A DNA stretch of 64,000 nt from Eutreptiella sp. 'Long Island Sound 2002' (taxonomy: Eukaryota > Euglenozoa > Euglenophyceae > Eutreptiales > Eutreptiaceae), in the NCBI GenBank assembly GCA_964036045.1, contig OZ038378.1, positions 59,805,408-59,869,407 on the forward strand, in the 5' to 3' direction. This document shows positions 45,943-56,933 of the stretch, one piece after another. A program made the position numbers and the translations under genes. A model generated the notes under the pieces. It saw only the letters and a program-made list of their open reading frames with translations. It did no database searches and was not told the origin of the DNA. How positions within the stretch are numbered: position 1 is the stretch's first letter; each line of letters begins with the position of its first letter.

Positions 45943-47976
45943 ATGAAATTTTCCTACTCCGTTGTTCGGCATCTACTACGTACCGGACATTATTCAAATG
46001 GGTCTACTTTATTACGTGATGCCCATGCTGGCGAGCCTGGGGTTCTGATGTTAGTGCACCTATTGGCACAGGTCCGCTGCAACCGTCGTACTCGTAAGAC
46101 TGTACCTCAAATTGTTGTTGCAAGTAAGCAAAATAGGAAGCCTCGTTGGTTGTCCGTTTTCACGAAACAGTTATATATGCTATGGTCTGTCCTGCACAAG
46201 GCTGCACGTCCAACTAGTAAGGTATCACGGAAAGACACACTTACAGGTCAACCTTTGACGCAGGGTGTTCGCCGTGTTTTAGCAAACTGTGGTGTTGTTA
46301 CCAATCGCCCTGTACCACTAACTGCCAAGGCTACCTCGGCTGCACAACAACTGTGGTCGTCCATGTCAAACCACCAAATGGCTATGTGGTTTGATAACTG
46401 GTGGTGGAAGAGGTCTACTACTGACCCAGAGCATCCCAATCCCAGCATGAACCTGACAGTGTTTGCAATGTTGCACACTACAGACCTATGTCCCTTCCCT
46501 GGGCATCCGTCTTTGGTAACCGTGTTGGGACAGCTGGACTCAGCTGTGCATTCCACTGCTACTGCACTTTGCTCCTTGAACGATGTTACACGGGTTTCGC
46601 TTGATGCGGAGCCTGAGTTTATTCGTGTTCCCCTCGATATTAAACGGGACAACGTTAGGTCACTACAATTCCGGCCACTGTTGTTGACCGATTTGACTAC
46701 CGGTGGGATCCTTGATTTGCTACACATTCTACAAGAGATCCAGGACATACAGCGGCACACCCGGCGCCCCATGCCCCTAATAATTGATATGAAAATACAT
46801 TTTTATTTACTGCGTTTTTTGTACGGGGAGTGTATATGTGCAGTACAATTTCCATGAGCATCTGTCCCTGTTGCCTTGTATGTACGGTGCGTGGCACCCT
46901 TACAAACACACTGCCCTTGAGGTATACAAGGCCTTCTTTCCTATCTTTGCTGCCTTGGAAAACTGTAATTTGCAAGTTGGTGCCATGGTGTACCACCACC
47001 GTAAGCTGCTCCACATTGAGAAAGTGGTAGCAGCACTACTACTTGTAGGTAACTCTGTTCGTGTACGTATTCAGGCACTGGTCAGGCAGCCCACACAGTT
47101 TTGCAATGGAGCCTGTTGCTACATCTGTTTCTTACTGGCGATTGGGACGCCAAAACAGAATACGTTCGCAGTTTGAGTGTCACACTTGCAGTGTGGCAGG
47201 AGTGGATGAGTAATACCCTAGGTTGTCTCTTTGCTGAAGAGATTGGTGAGGCCCTGTTGTCCCGGCTCTCCGCCCGGGTCAAGCTCCATCCAACTGCATT
47301 ATCGCAACCCGCTCTAACGGACTTGTTCCTCAGCATGCCACACCCGCGCATGGGCACCAAAACCCTTCGCGGCAAGCTACGCACTGGTCTGTGCGATCTT
47401 TTTCGAGCACGCCTCCGTCGCTTTATCGCCTGGTGTACCAGTCCCTAGCTTTTGTTTGCCCCATTTACTACAGCTAAAACCACTGCTTTTGTTGGCCTTC
47501 TACCTGAAGGACACACGTTTCCCAAGCCCATCCCTGATTCTGTTAATGAGGCTGCTCTGGGAAAGGTTTTTCGCAGGAGTGTGCTGTTATTATTATCCAA
47601 CCGGTCCCCTCCGGAAGGTGTTACTGAGTACTTGGATCAATGCAATTTTAGGAGAGACCCTGCAGAGGTTGCACAGCTCACTAGCCTAATGGAACGGTTC
47701 CGCACACGGAACAGGCGCGGGAAAGGGGGGGGGAAGGGCAAGGGTAAGGGTGCCCGTGATGCTGATGATGCTGATGCACCAGATCGGTTTGTGGGGGTGG
47801 AGGATGACCACATATCCGTGTCCAGTGCTGATTCCCTTGGCTCCCTGGGGCATCTGGTAGTTGATGTGGATACCATGAGTGATGCCCCCCCCCGCCCCTT
47901 TGTTTTGTTTCAAGAGGAAGACGAATTCAGTTTGCCTCCCAGTGACGAGGAGGAGGGGGCAGTGTTCCAAGAATAA
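45943..47976 (+). pseudogene. Transposase-like protein of the cassette, broken
   Basis: About 675 codons. The first 294 (from ATG 45,943) are uninterrupted. Visible motifs are FDNWWWKR (Asp near residue 151), LIIDMKIHFYLLRF (Asp near 282) and, after a one-base shift at the GGGG near 46,825, MYGAWHPYKHTALEVYKAF. A second one-base shift falls in the TTTT at 47,099-47,102, and an in-frame TAG at 47,446-47,448 interrupts the C-terminal third. After the stop the frame continues with FVGLLPEGHTFPKP, a Gly/Lys-rich patch (GKGGGKGKGKG) and an acidic end (EEDEFSLPPSDEEEG), ending at a stop at 47,974-47,976. Widely spaced acidic residues and a conserved-looking WHPYK block suggest an unclassified DNA transposase. 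This is inference, not a family match. Because the three lesions include two homopolymer sites, assembly error is possible. Confidence 0.5.
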
Positions 47977-48440
47977 CCCCCCGCCCCCCTGCCTAACTAT
48001 AGGGTAGGGTTACGCTTGTCTGCATGAGTAGCTGGTGCCAGCATTCCCTCCTATTGTTCCTGCCTTCCTCGCTGCACATTGCACACACACCGTTGTCTGT
48101 TGTCTGTCGCACTGTTTTCTGTTCGGTCTGTTTGGTCTGGATGCAATGGAATCAAAGTCTGGCACGTGTACTGACCAGTCACGGAAACATGATCATTTGA
48201 GACGGCCGTCTCCTTCCAGGGCTTTGGAACAAGTGCGCAATTTACCAGTGCCATGTCAGTAGTAGCGAAGCGGATGCCGCTGTCGGGGATTAATTGACTG
48301 CGATGTGCGCTGCCCTTCGTATGGACAGAGCCACTGACATACCGCTCAATTTGCGCCATTTTCTTCTGAAACTGCTGTTCCATTACCGATTTCTGTCGAT
48401 TTGCCACACCATTTCCCTTCAAATGAGACTCTTCATCATA
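47977..48440. other. Intergenic region between the cassette genes
   Basis: Carries a single inverted-repeat copy, GCTGGTG-CCAGCATT, at 48,031-48,045. The two genes are in tandem on +, about 465 bp apart. I see no clear TATA element. Confidence 0.5.
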
Positions 48441-51141
48441 ATGTCAGATGCAACCCCTGCTGAGGGTGCTGGTGCAATGTCACCTCTACCAATGACACCG
48501 TCAACGAACGGGGGATTCCTAAGCCAGTCTCAGGATGTGACGGCATCACAGCCAGTTCCAGCGCCAGGTGGTAAAGAAGGCAAGAAAGACAGTACACTGA
48601 AGATCAAGCTCGCGGACCACTGTGAAAAAAAGGAGGTGGAAATACCCTTGGAGAAACTGCGATGGGACGAGAAGATGCAGTTTGGGAAGATACGAAAGTG
48701 GTCTGAGGATGAGGACCTGAAGGAGCGCCCGCCGACTACCCTTATGCGGATTGTAATATGGGGTGATGGAAGTATGCTGCCTTCTGTGCGCATAGTTTGC
48801 TGTTTCGTTACCAATAACGTTCGTCGGTGCTGGTGCCAGCATCGCTTGTCCAAAATTGCCGTTGACTTTGATCATTTGTGACCGGGTGCAATATCAGTTC
48901 GGATCTACTGGATGCTGTCTGGCCAGCACATAGTGGAGGCTGCTCGGCGCGTGAAACTGGAGCTGGAGAAGCGAAACTTGCCCCCTCCCCGATGGTGTTC
49001 CCATTTCATGGCGACTGTTGTGCGGCCTGAGACCCCGTTGACCATTCGTGAGTCCCTGGCAGGAATCAGTCAAGCCAACCAGACAGCACGAGCACCAACT
49101 TTGTGTGAGAGAGTTCAGCGAATGGTGGTGGAATACGAAAGGGATACCGAGGGGAACTTGACTGCCAGAGAGCACCTGACGAATTTGTGGGTGAAAGGTG
49201 GATTCAGCGCTCAAGATGGCACACTGGTGTGTGCCTGCCCGTCAGCACGTCCGTTTGTTTGTGGTTTCATCGCCCTGTCAACGTACTCCGCCATCTGTTG
49301 CCCGGTGTGAATCCTGTGGTACCCCTTGTAGGCCAATATGATAAAGCAGTGGTCTCCTGTGGCTCTGTTGGTGAGAACTTGTGGACGTGAAGCAGCGTTT
49401 GCAGTGCAGATGCTGGAGGCCCGCGGTCATAGCATGACTGTGAATCAAATGCGTTGCTTCGAAGGACAGGTGCCCCCCGATATCCGGACAATTTGCAAGT
49501 TTATGGCTGACACAACCAATGGTGGAGCACAGCTCAAGAAGATGGGAAAGGGATTGAAACTGGATCGGTTATGGAGTTGGCATCTGTGTCATCCTGAGAA
49601 CACTCTCACCCATGAATCTCGCCGTATGTTTGCCCTCCCATAAGGATGCATCTGCGGTGGCTGTTCGATTGCAATTTGTTGTGAGAGGTGCTGGGGCCAG
49701 CACCCATCGTTCGGAAATGCCGTTTTGGTGCCTGCAAACAATGGGGTCTCAAAGTTTGTACTATGATTGCTAAGGTGGACTGGGTGAACGAGAAAAGTGT
49801 GAATCCCTCCTGGCAAGCCGAAGTGACTTGTATTTCAAGACATACACGTGGCGTTGGACAGAAGAGGACCCTTTTCCACCGTGGAAATACGTTGTCAGTG
49901 CGCCGATTCGGAAGGATGTCAGCTATGTTGGTGTGCGAGAATCTTTGTCGAAACCACTGGTGTTACCAACCGTCCAGGCGAATCAGGACAATTTCTTCAC
50001 CGTCGACCTGCACATGGGTGCCACTGAGGAGAATTCACAGGTCTGTGTGCTACCCCGGTTGCAAAGCGATTCACTGACGTCACTGCTTGGCCTTCACTCG
50101 GAACTTCACTTGGAACATGAATGTGTTGCAGTTGGAAAGGGACTCGGACGGAAAACTACTGGTGCTGCCAGCTGCAATTGGCTCGGCCATTCCAGCAGCA
50201 GTGGCTGGTATCTCTTTTACAATGGTGTACATTGAGCCCCCCCGTGGCTTTACCCTGGGCATCCATGCATTGGTCAGTACAGTGCTGCAGCGTGGCGTTC
50301 TTGTTGCTGTTGCCGGTGAGCCTAGTGATTGTCGTGGCATTGTGGACAGCCTTCGTGAACAGCACCAAGATACGGGGTTCTGTGCTATTAAGCTGTCAGT
50401 GTACCACCTCAACAAGAAGTCACCACAATTTACTATGGGGTGTACTGAAGTGAATCTTCTCTCGAAACATCCGCTGCCACAAAAGGTATCTAGACCACAC
50501 TGCGACCCTGGTTGTTCGGACACGCGCTCAAAAATCACAACAAAATGGACGTTTCACCTCGTTGCAGTTGGGGCCAGCTCCTTTCTTTGGAGAATTGCTT
50601 TTTTCCCCCCTTTAAGGTGCCTCGATACATTACCGTGACGGATTTCCCAAGTGGGGGGTACCTGCCCGTGGAGATTGTTGGTTACTTGCTGACACTGGCT
50701 GGTGAAATGGTGGTGTACCAAGAAATATGGCGGCTGCTATTGTCCTCCTCCCACGCATTGCCCGGGGCCCTCACAGTTCGATTTCATATTCCTGTCAATG
50801 TGGTGGTTGGTATCCTTGGGGATACGGCAATTCAGGACTTTGTCACACATGCTGTTGCTCGATGCAAGGAAGCTGATGGCCTGCCGAATATTGACTGGAC
50901 TGGGGTGACAAATCAGATGCTCCATGGGGTACCCATTGATTGCAGGGGAAAATTCCGCAAGCTTGAGGACGTAGAACAGGGGGATGAGGATGAGGATGGA
51001 GAGGAAGTGGCCGAGCATGAAGCAGACCTGTTGGCCCAAAAGCCGAAGCCCAAAAAAACCGGTGCCAAGCGGAAGCAGGATGAGGAGAGCAGTAGTTCGA
51101 AACGTGCAACTCCAAGGAAGGCTACGAGCAATGGGGCATAG
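48441..51141 (+). CDS. Six-exon cassette protein with SGQH (ParB/DGQHR-like) motif
   Basis: Exons 48,441-48,771, 48,898-49,190, 49,332-49,623, 49,775-50,040, 50,132-50,485 and 50,617-51,141 join in phase to 686 codons plus a stop. All five gaps begin GT and end AG. The start MSDATPAEG opens a Ser/Pro/Gly-rich N-terminus, followed by KLRWDEKMQFGKIRKWSED. Near residues 114-126 stands YWMLSGQHIVEAA, resembling the G-x-R/H-x-x-A loop of ParB/sulfiredoxin-fold domains and the DGQHR motif. Next comes a helix-rich middle. The end is acidic then basic (GDEDEDGEEVAEHEADL, KPKPKKTGAKRKQ), as in nuclear DNA-binding proteins. I infer a nuclear, possibly DNA-binding or nuclease partner of the preceding transposase-like gene. 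The exon 4/5 junction (91-bp intron, GTCTGT donor) is the weakest and could instead be a frameshift. The fold assignment is inference. Confidence 0.6.
48772..48897 (+). other. Intron 1 of the SGQH gene, with inverted repeat
   Basis: GTATGC...ATATCAG, 126 bp, phase 1 (A+TT). It contains GGTGCTGG-TG-CCAGCAT at 48,826-48,842. Confidence 0.65.
49191..49331 (+). other. Intron 2 of the SGQH gene
   Basis: GTGAAA...CCTTGTAG, 141 bp, phase 0. No clear inverted-repeat copy. Confidence 0.6.
49624..49774 (+). other. Intron 3 of the SGQH gene, with inverted repeat
   Basis: GTATGT...CTATGATTGCTAAG, 151 bp, phase 1 (C+GT). It contains the perfect GGTGCTGG-GG-CCAGCACC at 49,687-49,704 and a branch-point-like CTATGAT just before the acceptor. 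Confidence 0.7.
50041..50131 (+). other. Intron 4 of the SGQH gene (tentative)
   Basis: GTCTGT...GTGTTGCAG, 91 bp, phase 0. It has the least typical donor of the five and no inverted repeat. Confidence 0.4.
50486..50616 (+). other. Intron 5 of the SGQH gene, with inverted repeat
   Basis: GTATCT...TTTTCCCCCCTTTAAG, 131 bp, phase 0, with a pyrimidine tract. It contains a degenerate copy, AGTTGG-GG-CCAGCTCC, near 50,566-50,582. Confidence 0.65.
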
Positions 51142-51740
51142 CAGTCTGCGACTGGCGGGGAGAAGTCCAACAGTGAAGGCGCCGCTGGTGATCCTGCTGA
51201 CACTGTGAAACCCAAATGACTTGGATTTACCAATTGGACTGCCCGAATCAACAGGGCTGCAGCAGCAAAGAAGTAATCATGTTTCTTGATCCCATAAAGA
51301 CTGGTCCAGTGCTTTGCACTACAGCGCTGTCAGTGTTCGTCTTGCACAGTCATGCACTTGTCCGTTGGTTTTGTTGTTACACAGCACTCACAATAGCTCT
51401 GCTTGGTTTGCACCTACTATTTCTTTTTTTTCCTCAGGAAGTGCTGGCACCAGCTACTCTTTGCCCAATTGCTTGTCTTCATTGCCATTTTTCCAGGTGT
51501 TGGTGCTGGCCCCAGCGTGACTTTACAGCTTCCTGTTTACATGGTGCAATAAGCCCTACATGTGCTTTTCCTCCGATATCACACCTTCAATCCAGGAAAT
51601 GGGAACTGGGTTCAATAGATGAAAATGAAAGAAACGTGTTTGAGACCCCCCAAAAAGGCCCTGTTTTTGTGCCTACAATAAGACACCATCAAAATGAGCC
51701 CACAGACCCCCCCATCTGGTGCTGGCACCAGCACCAGACG
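51142..51740. repeat. Right flank of the cassette with three inverted-repeat copies
   Basis: GTGCTGG-CA-CCAGCTA lies at 51,441-51,456. GGTGCTGG-CC-CCAGCG starts at 51,502, about 61 bp further on. A perfect GGTGCTGG-CA-CCAGCACC lies at 51,719-51,736. No ORF in this stretch is convincing. The spacing echoes the left cluster. I did not find a target duplication at the outer edges. Confidence 0.7.
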
Positions 51741-53009
51741 AAGATGCTGGTCTGCCACCTATGCTGCCGTGAAGGTGGGCAGTTTGCGTGGCCTAAGAAC
51801 TAGTGTGCACACACGCTTTCGGTGTATGCATCAATGTGAGTGAACCAAGATTGCACAAATAGGCAGCGGAATCTTTGAGTCCGGAGATCCTCTGAGGTTG
51901 TGAGTTGACGCCACGACTAGTCCCATGTGACTGCATTTGCACCGTGATATACATACGCTGGTATGAAGCAATCCCGTGGGTGGGGAACACATGGACCCTG
52001 GCCCCATGATAGCACATCCATAGCACAACGCGACTGGGGAATGACCCACGACGCCGCGAACCAATGAGAGGGCCGTTGACATCGTGCAGACGGAGGTGCA
52101 GAACCGAGAGCACATGGAAGTGATGCAAAGAAGGGGAGAGGGCTTCCATGGAGTGTGAGACCTGTGGTTATGGGTAGACGTGGTCATGGGTTGTGCCTTG
52201 TAGGAGATGGAGTTGGACGGAATTTCATTTGTCTGACGTGTTCTTGGAGGCGATGCATCATGTGTGAGATATATGAATGGTCTTCGATTACGCAAGAGGT
52301 CTAACATGCATTTATGTGCCCGATGTCTGGTATTTTTTTAGACGTTTGCATCTGAAGGAAGCCTTCACGTGCATGTTGCCCGTGCAAATGTATATGCTTA
52401 GTGCACATGTGTCTCGATGACTAGAAGTGTACATGTTGGGTATGTTTGATATGTGTGGTATGATGCAAATGCAAATGCAATATGTATTTGAGAGTCTTGC
52501 CAATTCTATTCGCCAATGGAGGTATCAACCTCCTCATTTTCTTTTGCAATGCGCCGACGCCCAAGTAAACCCCTGACCTCATTTCTTTTTGGAGCATTTG
52601 AGCAATCCGTTGCATAGGACATTTTCGTGCTACTCAGAACAACCACCTGGTCAATGTCAATAATGCTATTCACATTGAGTACATGTTGCCTAGTCAGTAA
52701 TCAACTTGCACGCTGTCCGGGCACGGGTTGCCTGCGAGAGAGCCGCACAGGGCTGTTCCCATGTATAATTGACTGGAGTCTGACACTCGACGTTGTGAAG
52801 TGGGTCGCAAGAGCTCACGGCGAGTACAAAGTCCTTTGTTGCTGCTTCTTTAGACAAGCCTATTGATCGACTCCGTGGTGCTACTTTAGCTGCAGCTTGC
52901 CTCCCATGGGGAGGGGCCCGTGCTCGGGCCTGCGCTGCGTTGAGGCACATGTGCCTCCAACCGGTGGCCATGGGAATTTACCACGGCATTTCAAGCGAGA
53001 AGATTCATT
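51741..53009. other. No confident gene
   Basis: Minus-strand frames at 52,307-51,793 contain mildly protein-like pieces (GIASYQRMYITVQMQSHGTS) but no motif. The rest is AT-rich with repeated ATGCAAATGCAAATG-type sequence near 52,463-52,480. Confidence 0.4.
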
Positions 53010-53831
53010 TGTAGGATGATCATCCTAAAAACCGCCCAAAAACGGCAACTTTTGGACACTAAATCGGCCGTAGAATGGGCTAGACGGCTCAAAATGCAAC
53101 GAAACTTGTTTGTTGTGACGCGTGTTGGCTCCCCCGTAGTTTTGAGTTACTTGGATGCCGGTGTTCAGCCACATGGCTGTCACAAAGACTTTTGGACCGC
53201 CTGCTGCTGCTGCTTGCTGCTGCTTGCTTGCTGCTGCTTGCTGCTGCTAAATTTGTGTTGCTCATCCTTGGACCCTAAGAAGGGGTGTAAAACCTCGACG
53301 GGGTAAACCCAGCTCGTTAATCAACTCGAACTAGCAGTGAGCCGGGTCCTAGTCTTGCCTAACGCATTGGAAATCGCCCCGGAGGAAGGGCTGCTTGCTT
53401 TGGAGATGTGCGTCCATCGTGAGGACGATCGCCCTCACACAGGGCGCAAAAACGGCTCATGTTCACCTCAAAATGGACCACCGCGTGGAACCACGGCATG
53501 GTACCTGCCTTATTGAACACCCATTTGCCATCACTTAATAGCCCAATCGCCATGGACGAACACCGGCCCTCATTGAAAACACCAACTTCACACACCTCCG
53601 ATCGTGCTGAGTTTTCAGGATGATCGTACTAAAAGCAGCCCCAAAACGGCCATTTTTGGACACTAAATCCACCAAAGAACGGGGTAGACGGCTCAAACCG
53701 GCGCGGAACCTGTTTGTGGTGGTGCACGTTTCCTCTTCGGTCGTTTTGAGCTACTTGGATGCCGTTTTTGAGCCACGGTGTCGTTCCAAGGACTTTTGGA
53801 CCACCTGTTGCTGCTTGCTACTTGCTGCTCC

Positions 53832-53862
<31 letters not shown>

Positions 53863-56090
53863 TGCTAAAATGTGTTGCTCATCCTTGGACCATAAGAAGT
53901 GGTGTAACACCTCGACAGGGTAAACCCAGCTCGGTAATCAAGACTCACGACTGGGACTGAGCCGGGTCGTAATTTCTCATTGGAAATCACCGTGGAGCAA
54001 GCCGGCTTGCTTTGTAGATGTTCCTCCACGGTCTGTACGATTGTCCTGAAACATGGCTCCAAAACGGCTTGTTTTCACCTTGCAAGTGCCCACCCCGTGG
54101 CACCACGGCACGGAACACGCCTTATTCTGCACCCATTTGCATTCCTTTGATGGCCTGATCACTATGGAAGAGCAACGACCCTCATTGAAAACACCTACGC
54201 GGCAGACCAACGGTCGTCCTAAGTTTTCAGGACGTTCGTCCTAAAAACAGCCCCAAAACGGCCATTTTTAGACACTACATAGGCCATAGAACGGTATAGA
54301 CGGCTCGAAACGGCACGAAACCTTTTTTTGGTGATGCGCGCTTGGTCCCTGGTCGTTTCGAGCTACTTTGGTGCCGGGTTTGAGCCAAAGTGCCGTCGCA
54401 AGGACTTTTGGACGGCCTGTTGCTGCTGCTTGCTGCTGCTGCCGTTGCTGCTTGCTAAAATGTGTTGCTCACCCTTGGACCCTAAGAAGGGGTGTAAAAC
54501 CTCGACAACGTGCACTTGGCTCCGTAATCAAGACTCAAACTAGCACCGAGCTAGGTCCTAGTCTTGCTTAACGCATTGGAAATCGCCCCGGAGGAAGGAC
54601 CGCTTGCTCTGGAGATGTGCATCCACGGTGAGGACTTTTGTCCTGAAACACGGCTCAAAAACGGCTCATGTTCACCTCAAAATGGACCACCGTGTGGCAC
54701 CACGGCATGGTACATGCCTTATTGAACACCCATTTGCCATCACTTGATAGCCCAATCACGATGGAAGAACACCGACCCTCATTGAAAATGCTCACTTGAC
54801 ACACCGGCGATCGTCCTGAGTTTTCAAGAGGATCATCCTAAAAACAGCCCCAAAACGACCTTTTTTGGACACTAAATCGGCCATAGAGTGGGCCAGACGG
54901 CTCAAAATGCAAGTTTGTTTGTGGTGATGCGCATTTGCTCCCCGGTCGCTTTGGTCTACTTGGAGGCTCGTTTTGAGCCACGTTGCCGCCGCAAGGAATT
55001 TTGGATCACCTGCTTGCTGCTGCTGCTGGCTAAAATGTGTAGCTCATCCTTGGACCCTAAAGAGTGGTGTAAAACCTTGACAGGGTAAACCCAGCTCGGC
55101 AATCAAGACTCAAACTAGGACCGAGCTCGGTCCCAGTCTTGCGTAACGCATTGGAAATCGCTATGGGAGAAAGACCGCTTGCTTTGTAGCTGTGCTCTCA
55201 GAGTTAGAACAACTTTCCTAAATTGGCCCGAAAACGGCTCATTTTCACCTCAAAACAGACCACTGTGTGGCACCACGGCATGGTACATGCCTTATTGAAC
55301 ATTGAGTTGCATTCCTTTGATAGCCCGATAGCTATGGAAGAACAACGGCCCTCGTTGCAAACGCCCACCTCACACACCGGCGATTGTCCCAAAATTTGAG
55401 GGTGATCATCCTAAAAACAGCCCAAAAACAGCCAATTTAGGACACTAAATGGGCCATAGAACGGGCTAGAAGGCTCAAAAACGACATGGAACCAGTTTGT
55501 GGTGGTGGGCGTTTGCTCTCCGGTCGTTTTGAGCTACGCTGATGCCGGTTTTGAGCCACGGTGACAGAGCAAGGCCTTTTGGATCGCCTGTTGCTTGCTG
55601 CTGCTGCTTGCTGTTGCTGTTGTTGTTGCTTCTAAAATGTGGTGCTTACCCTTGGACTTGAAAGTGGTGTAAAACCTCCACAAGGTAAACCCAGCTCAGT
55701 ATTGATGAGTCACGACTAGGACGGAGCTGGCTCCTAGTCTTGGTTAACGCATTGGAAATCACCGTGCAGTAAAGCGCACTTGCTTTGCAGATGTTCTTCC
55801 ATGGTCAGTATGATCCTCCTGAAACATGGCTCCAAAACGGCCCGTTTTCACATTGCCACCGCCCACCCCGTGGCACCACGGCATGGCACAGGCGTTGTTC
55901 TGCACCCATTTGCATTCCTTTGATGGCCCAATCGCTATGGAAGACCAACGACCCCCATTGAAAACACCTACGCGGCAGACCAACGGCCGTCCTCAGTTTT
56001 CAGGACGATCGTCCTTACAAACCGTTCAAAAACGGCCGTTTTTGGACATCAAATCGGCCGTAGAACGGGCTAGACGGCTCAAAATGGCCG
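53010..56090. repeat. ~600-bp tandem repeat, five copies plus a partial one
   Basis: Copies begin at the 'GATCATCCTAAAAAC.GCCC' block near 53,015, 53,618, 54,230, 54,829, 55,405 and 56,005, giving periods of about 576-612 bp. Each unit then has 'AAACGGCC.TTTTTGGACACT', 'TTTTGAGCTACTTGG', a CTG/CTT tract, 'TGCTAAAATGTGTTGCTC', 'GTGTAAAACCTCGACA', 'AACGCATTGGAAATC' and 'TGGCACCACGGCATGG'. The CTG tracts (53,196-53,250, 53,808-53,868, 54,417-54,462, 55,008-55,032, 55,589-55,632) vary in length. A minus frame in most units reads VGVFNEGRCSSIAIG, but it is interrupted differently in each copy. Confidence 0.9.
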
Positions 56091-56182
56091 GTTTATTGCA
56101 ACTGCCGCTTTATGGGGGTCATACAGCAATGGAGGCAAAAGTTGCTTTTCCTGTAGCATACGTGGGGCTTCAACCTTGTGCT

Positions 56183-56910
56183 TTACTCTCTGCTCATAAT
56201 CCCGGTGAATGTGGGCACCCAAGCAGCGCATATTTGTTGATCCAACACCGCAGCAACGGCTTGCACAAGCTCGCTATTCCCCACAACCATGTCCAACAAC
56301 CATGGGGGAACGCCACCCCAAAAGAGACGATGGAAATGGAGAGAGCCTCGGCCTTGGCACTCGTTGCATGTGCAATGGGCCACGGATGTGCCAATTAGAC
56401 CCTTCTTTCGGTTGCACACTGCACGGTCTTTCTTGGTTTGCTTGGAACTTGCAAGACCTAGCAAAACCTCCAAGAAATCCCGCACCTGTCGCTCAAAAAT
56501 GTGTGCGGCCGCCACAGGGTTCTTGGATAGTGCTTCAAATCGCCGCGAAATCTCCGGCAATGGAATGCGGGCTTGGCGATCACCAATCGACAAACATAAA
56601 GACAACTCGTTGTCTATATCATTTGGTGCAACCAAGTAGTAAGACTTGGAAGCCCAAAGAACAACATCATACTACTCATCTTGCGCATCACTGCAGACCG
56701 CTCCGAAGTACTGAAGGGCACTGCTGCATGGCAAATCCGCAACAAAGGCATAACTGTGTCCACAAGGTGTCGCGCTTCTTTTGCTTGGGGATTTGCTACT
56801 GCCTTCTTCAAATCTTCCTCAAGATTCGGTGTGTTGATGGCCGTGTCAAATGCCTTCATTTGATTGGGATTGGCATAAATGGAATCCCTAACGCTTCGCA
56901 ATGTTCGCAT
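56183..56910 (-). pseudogene. Helitron Rep (Helitron_like_N) fragment
   Basis: The minus strand reads SIYANPNQMKAFDTAI, then PFSTSERSAVMRKM and LFFGLPSL. After a one-base shift near 56,630 it continues LVAPNDIDNELS, NPVAAAHIFERQVRDFLEVL and ECQGRGSLHFHRLFWGGVPP. These are successive landmarks of the Helitron replication-initiator N-terminal domain: 'FGLPS' plus the following β-strand, 'NPVAAAHFF' and the GRGSLHxH metal-binding motif (His codons near 56,336 and 56,330). The region after AWVPTF, which should hold the catalytic Tyr motif and the helicase, is missing; the 600-bp repeat begins about 100 bp further on. It is a 5' fragment, frameshifted and non-functional on its own. Confidence 0.88.
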
Positions 56911-56933
56911 GATGGGATGAAGAAGAGGAAGCT

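Noticed and set aside
46248-46772. Minus-strand ORF of 174 residues
   Set aside because: It is the antisense shadow of the transposase-like gene, whose + frame is longer and has the protein-like motifs.
46821-46843. A tiny intron to explain the first frame break in the transposase-like gene
   Set aside because: It would be only about 14 bp; a one-base indel in GGGG explains the break more simply.
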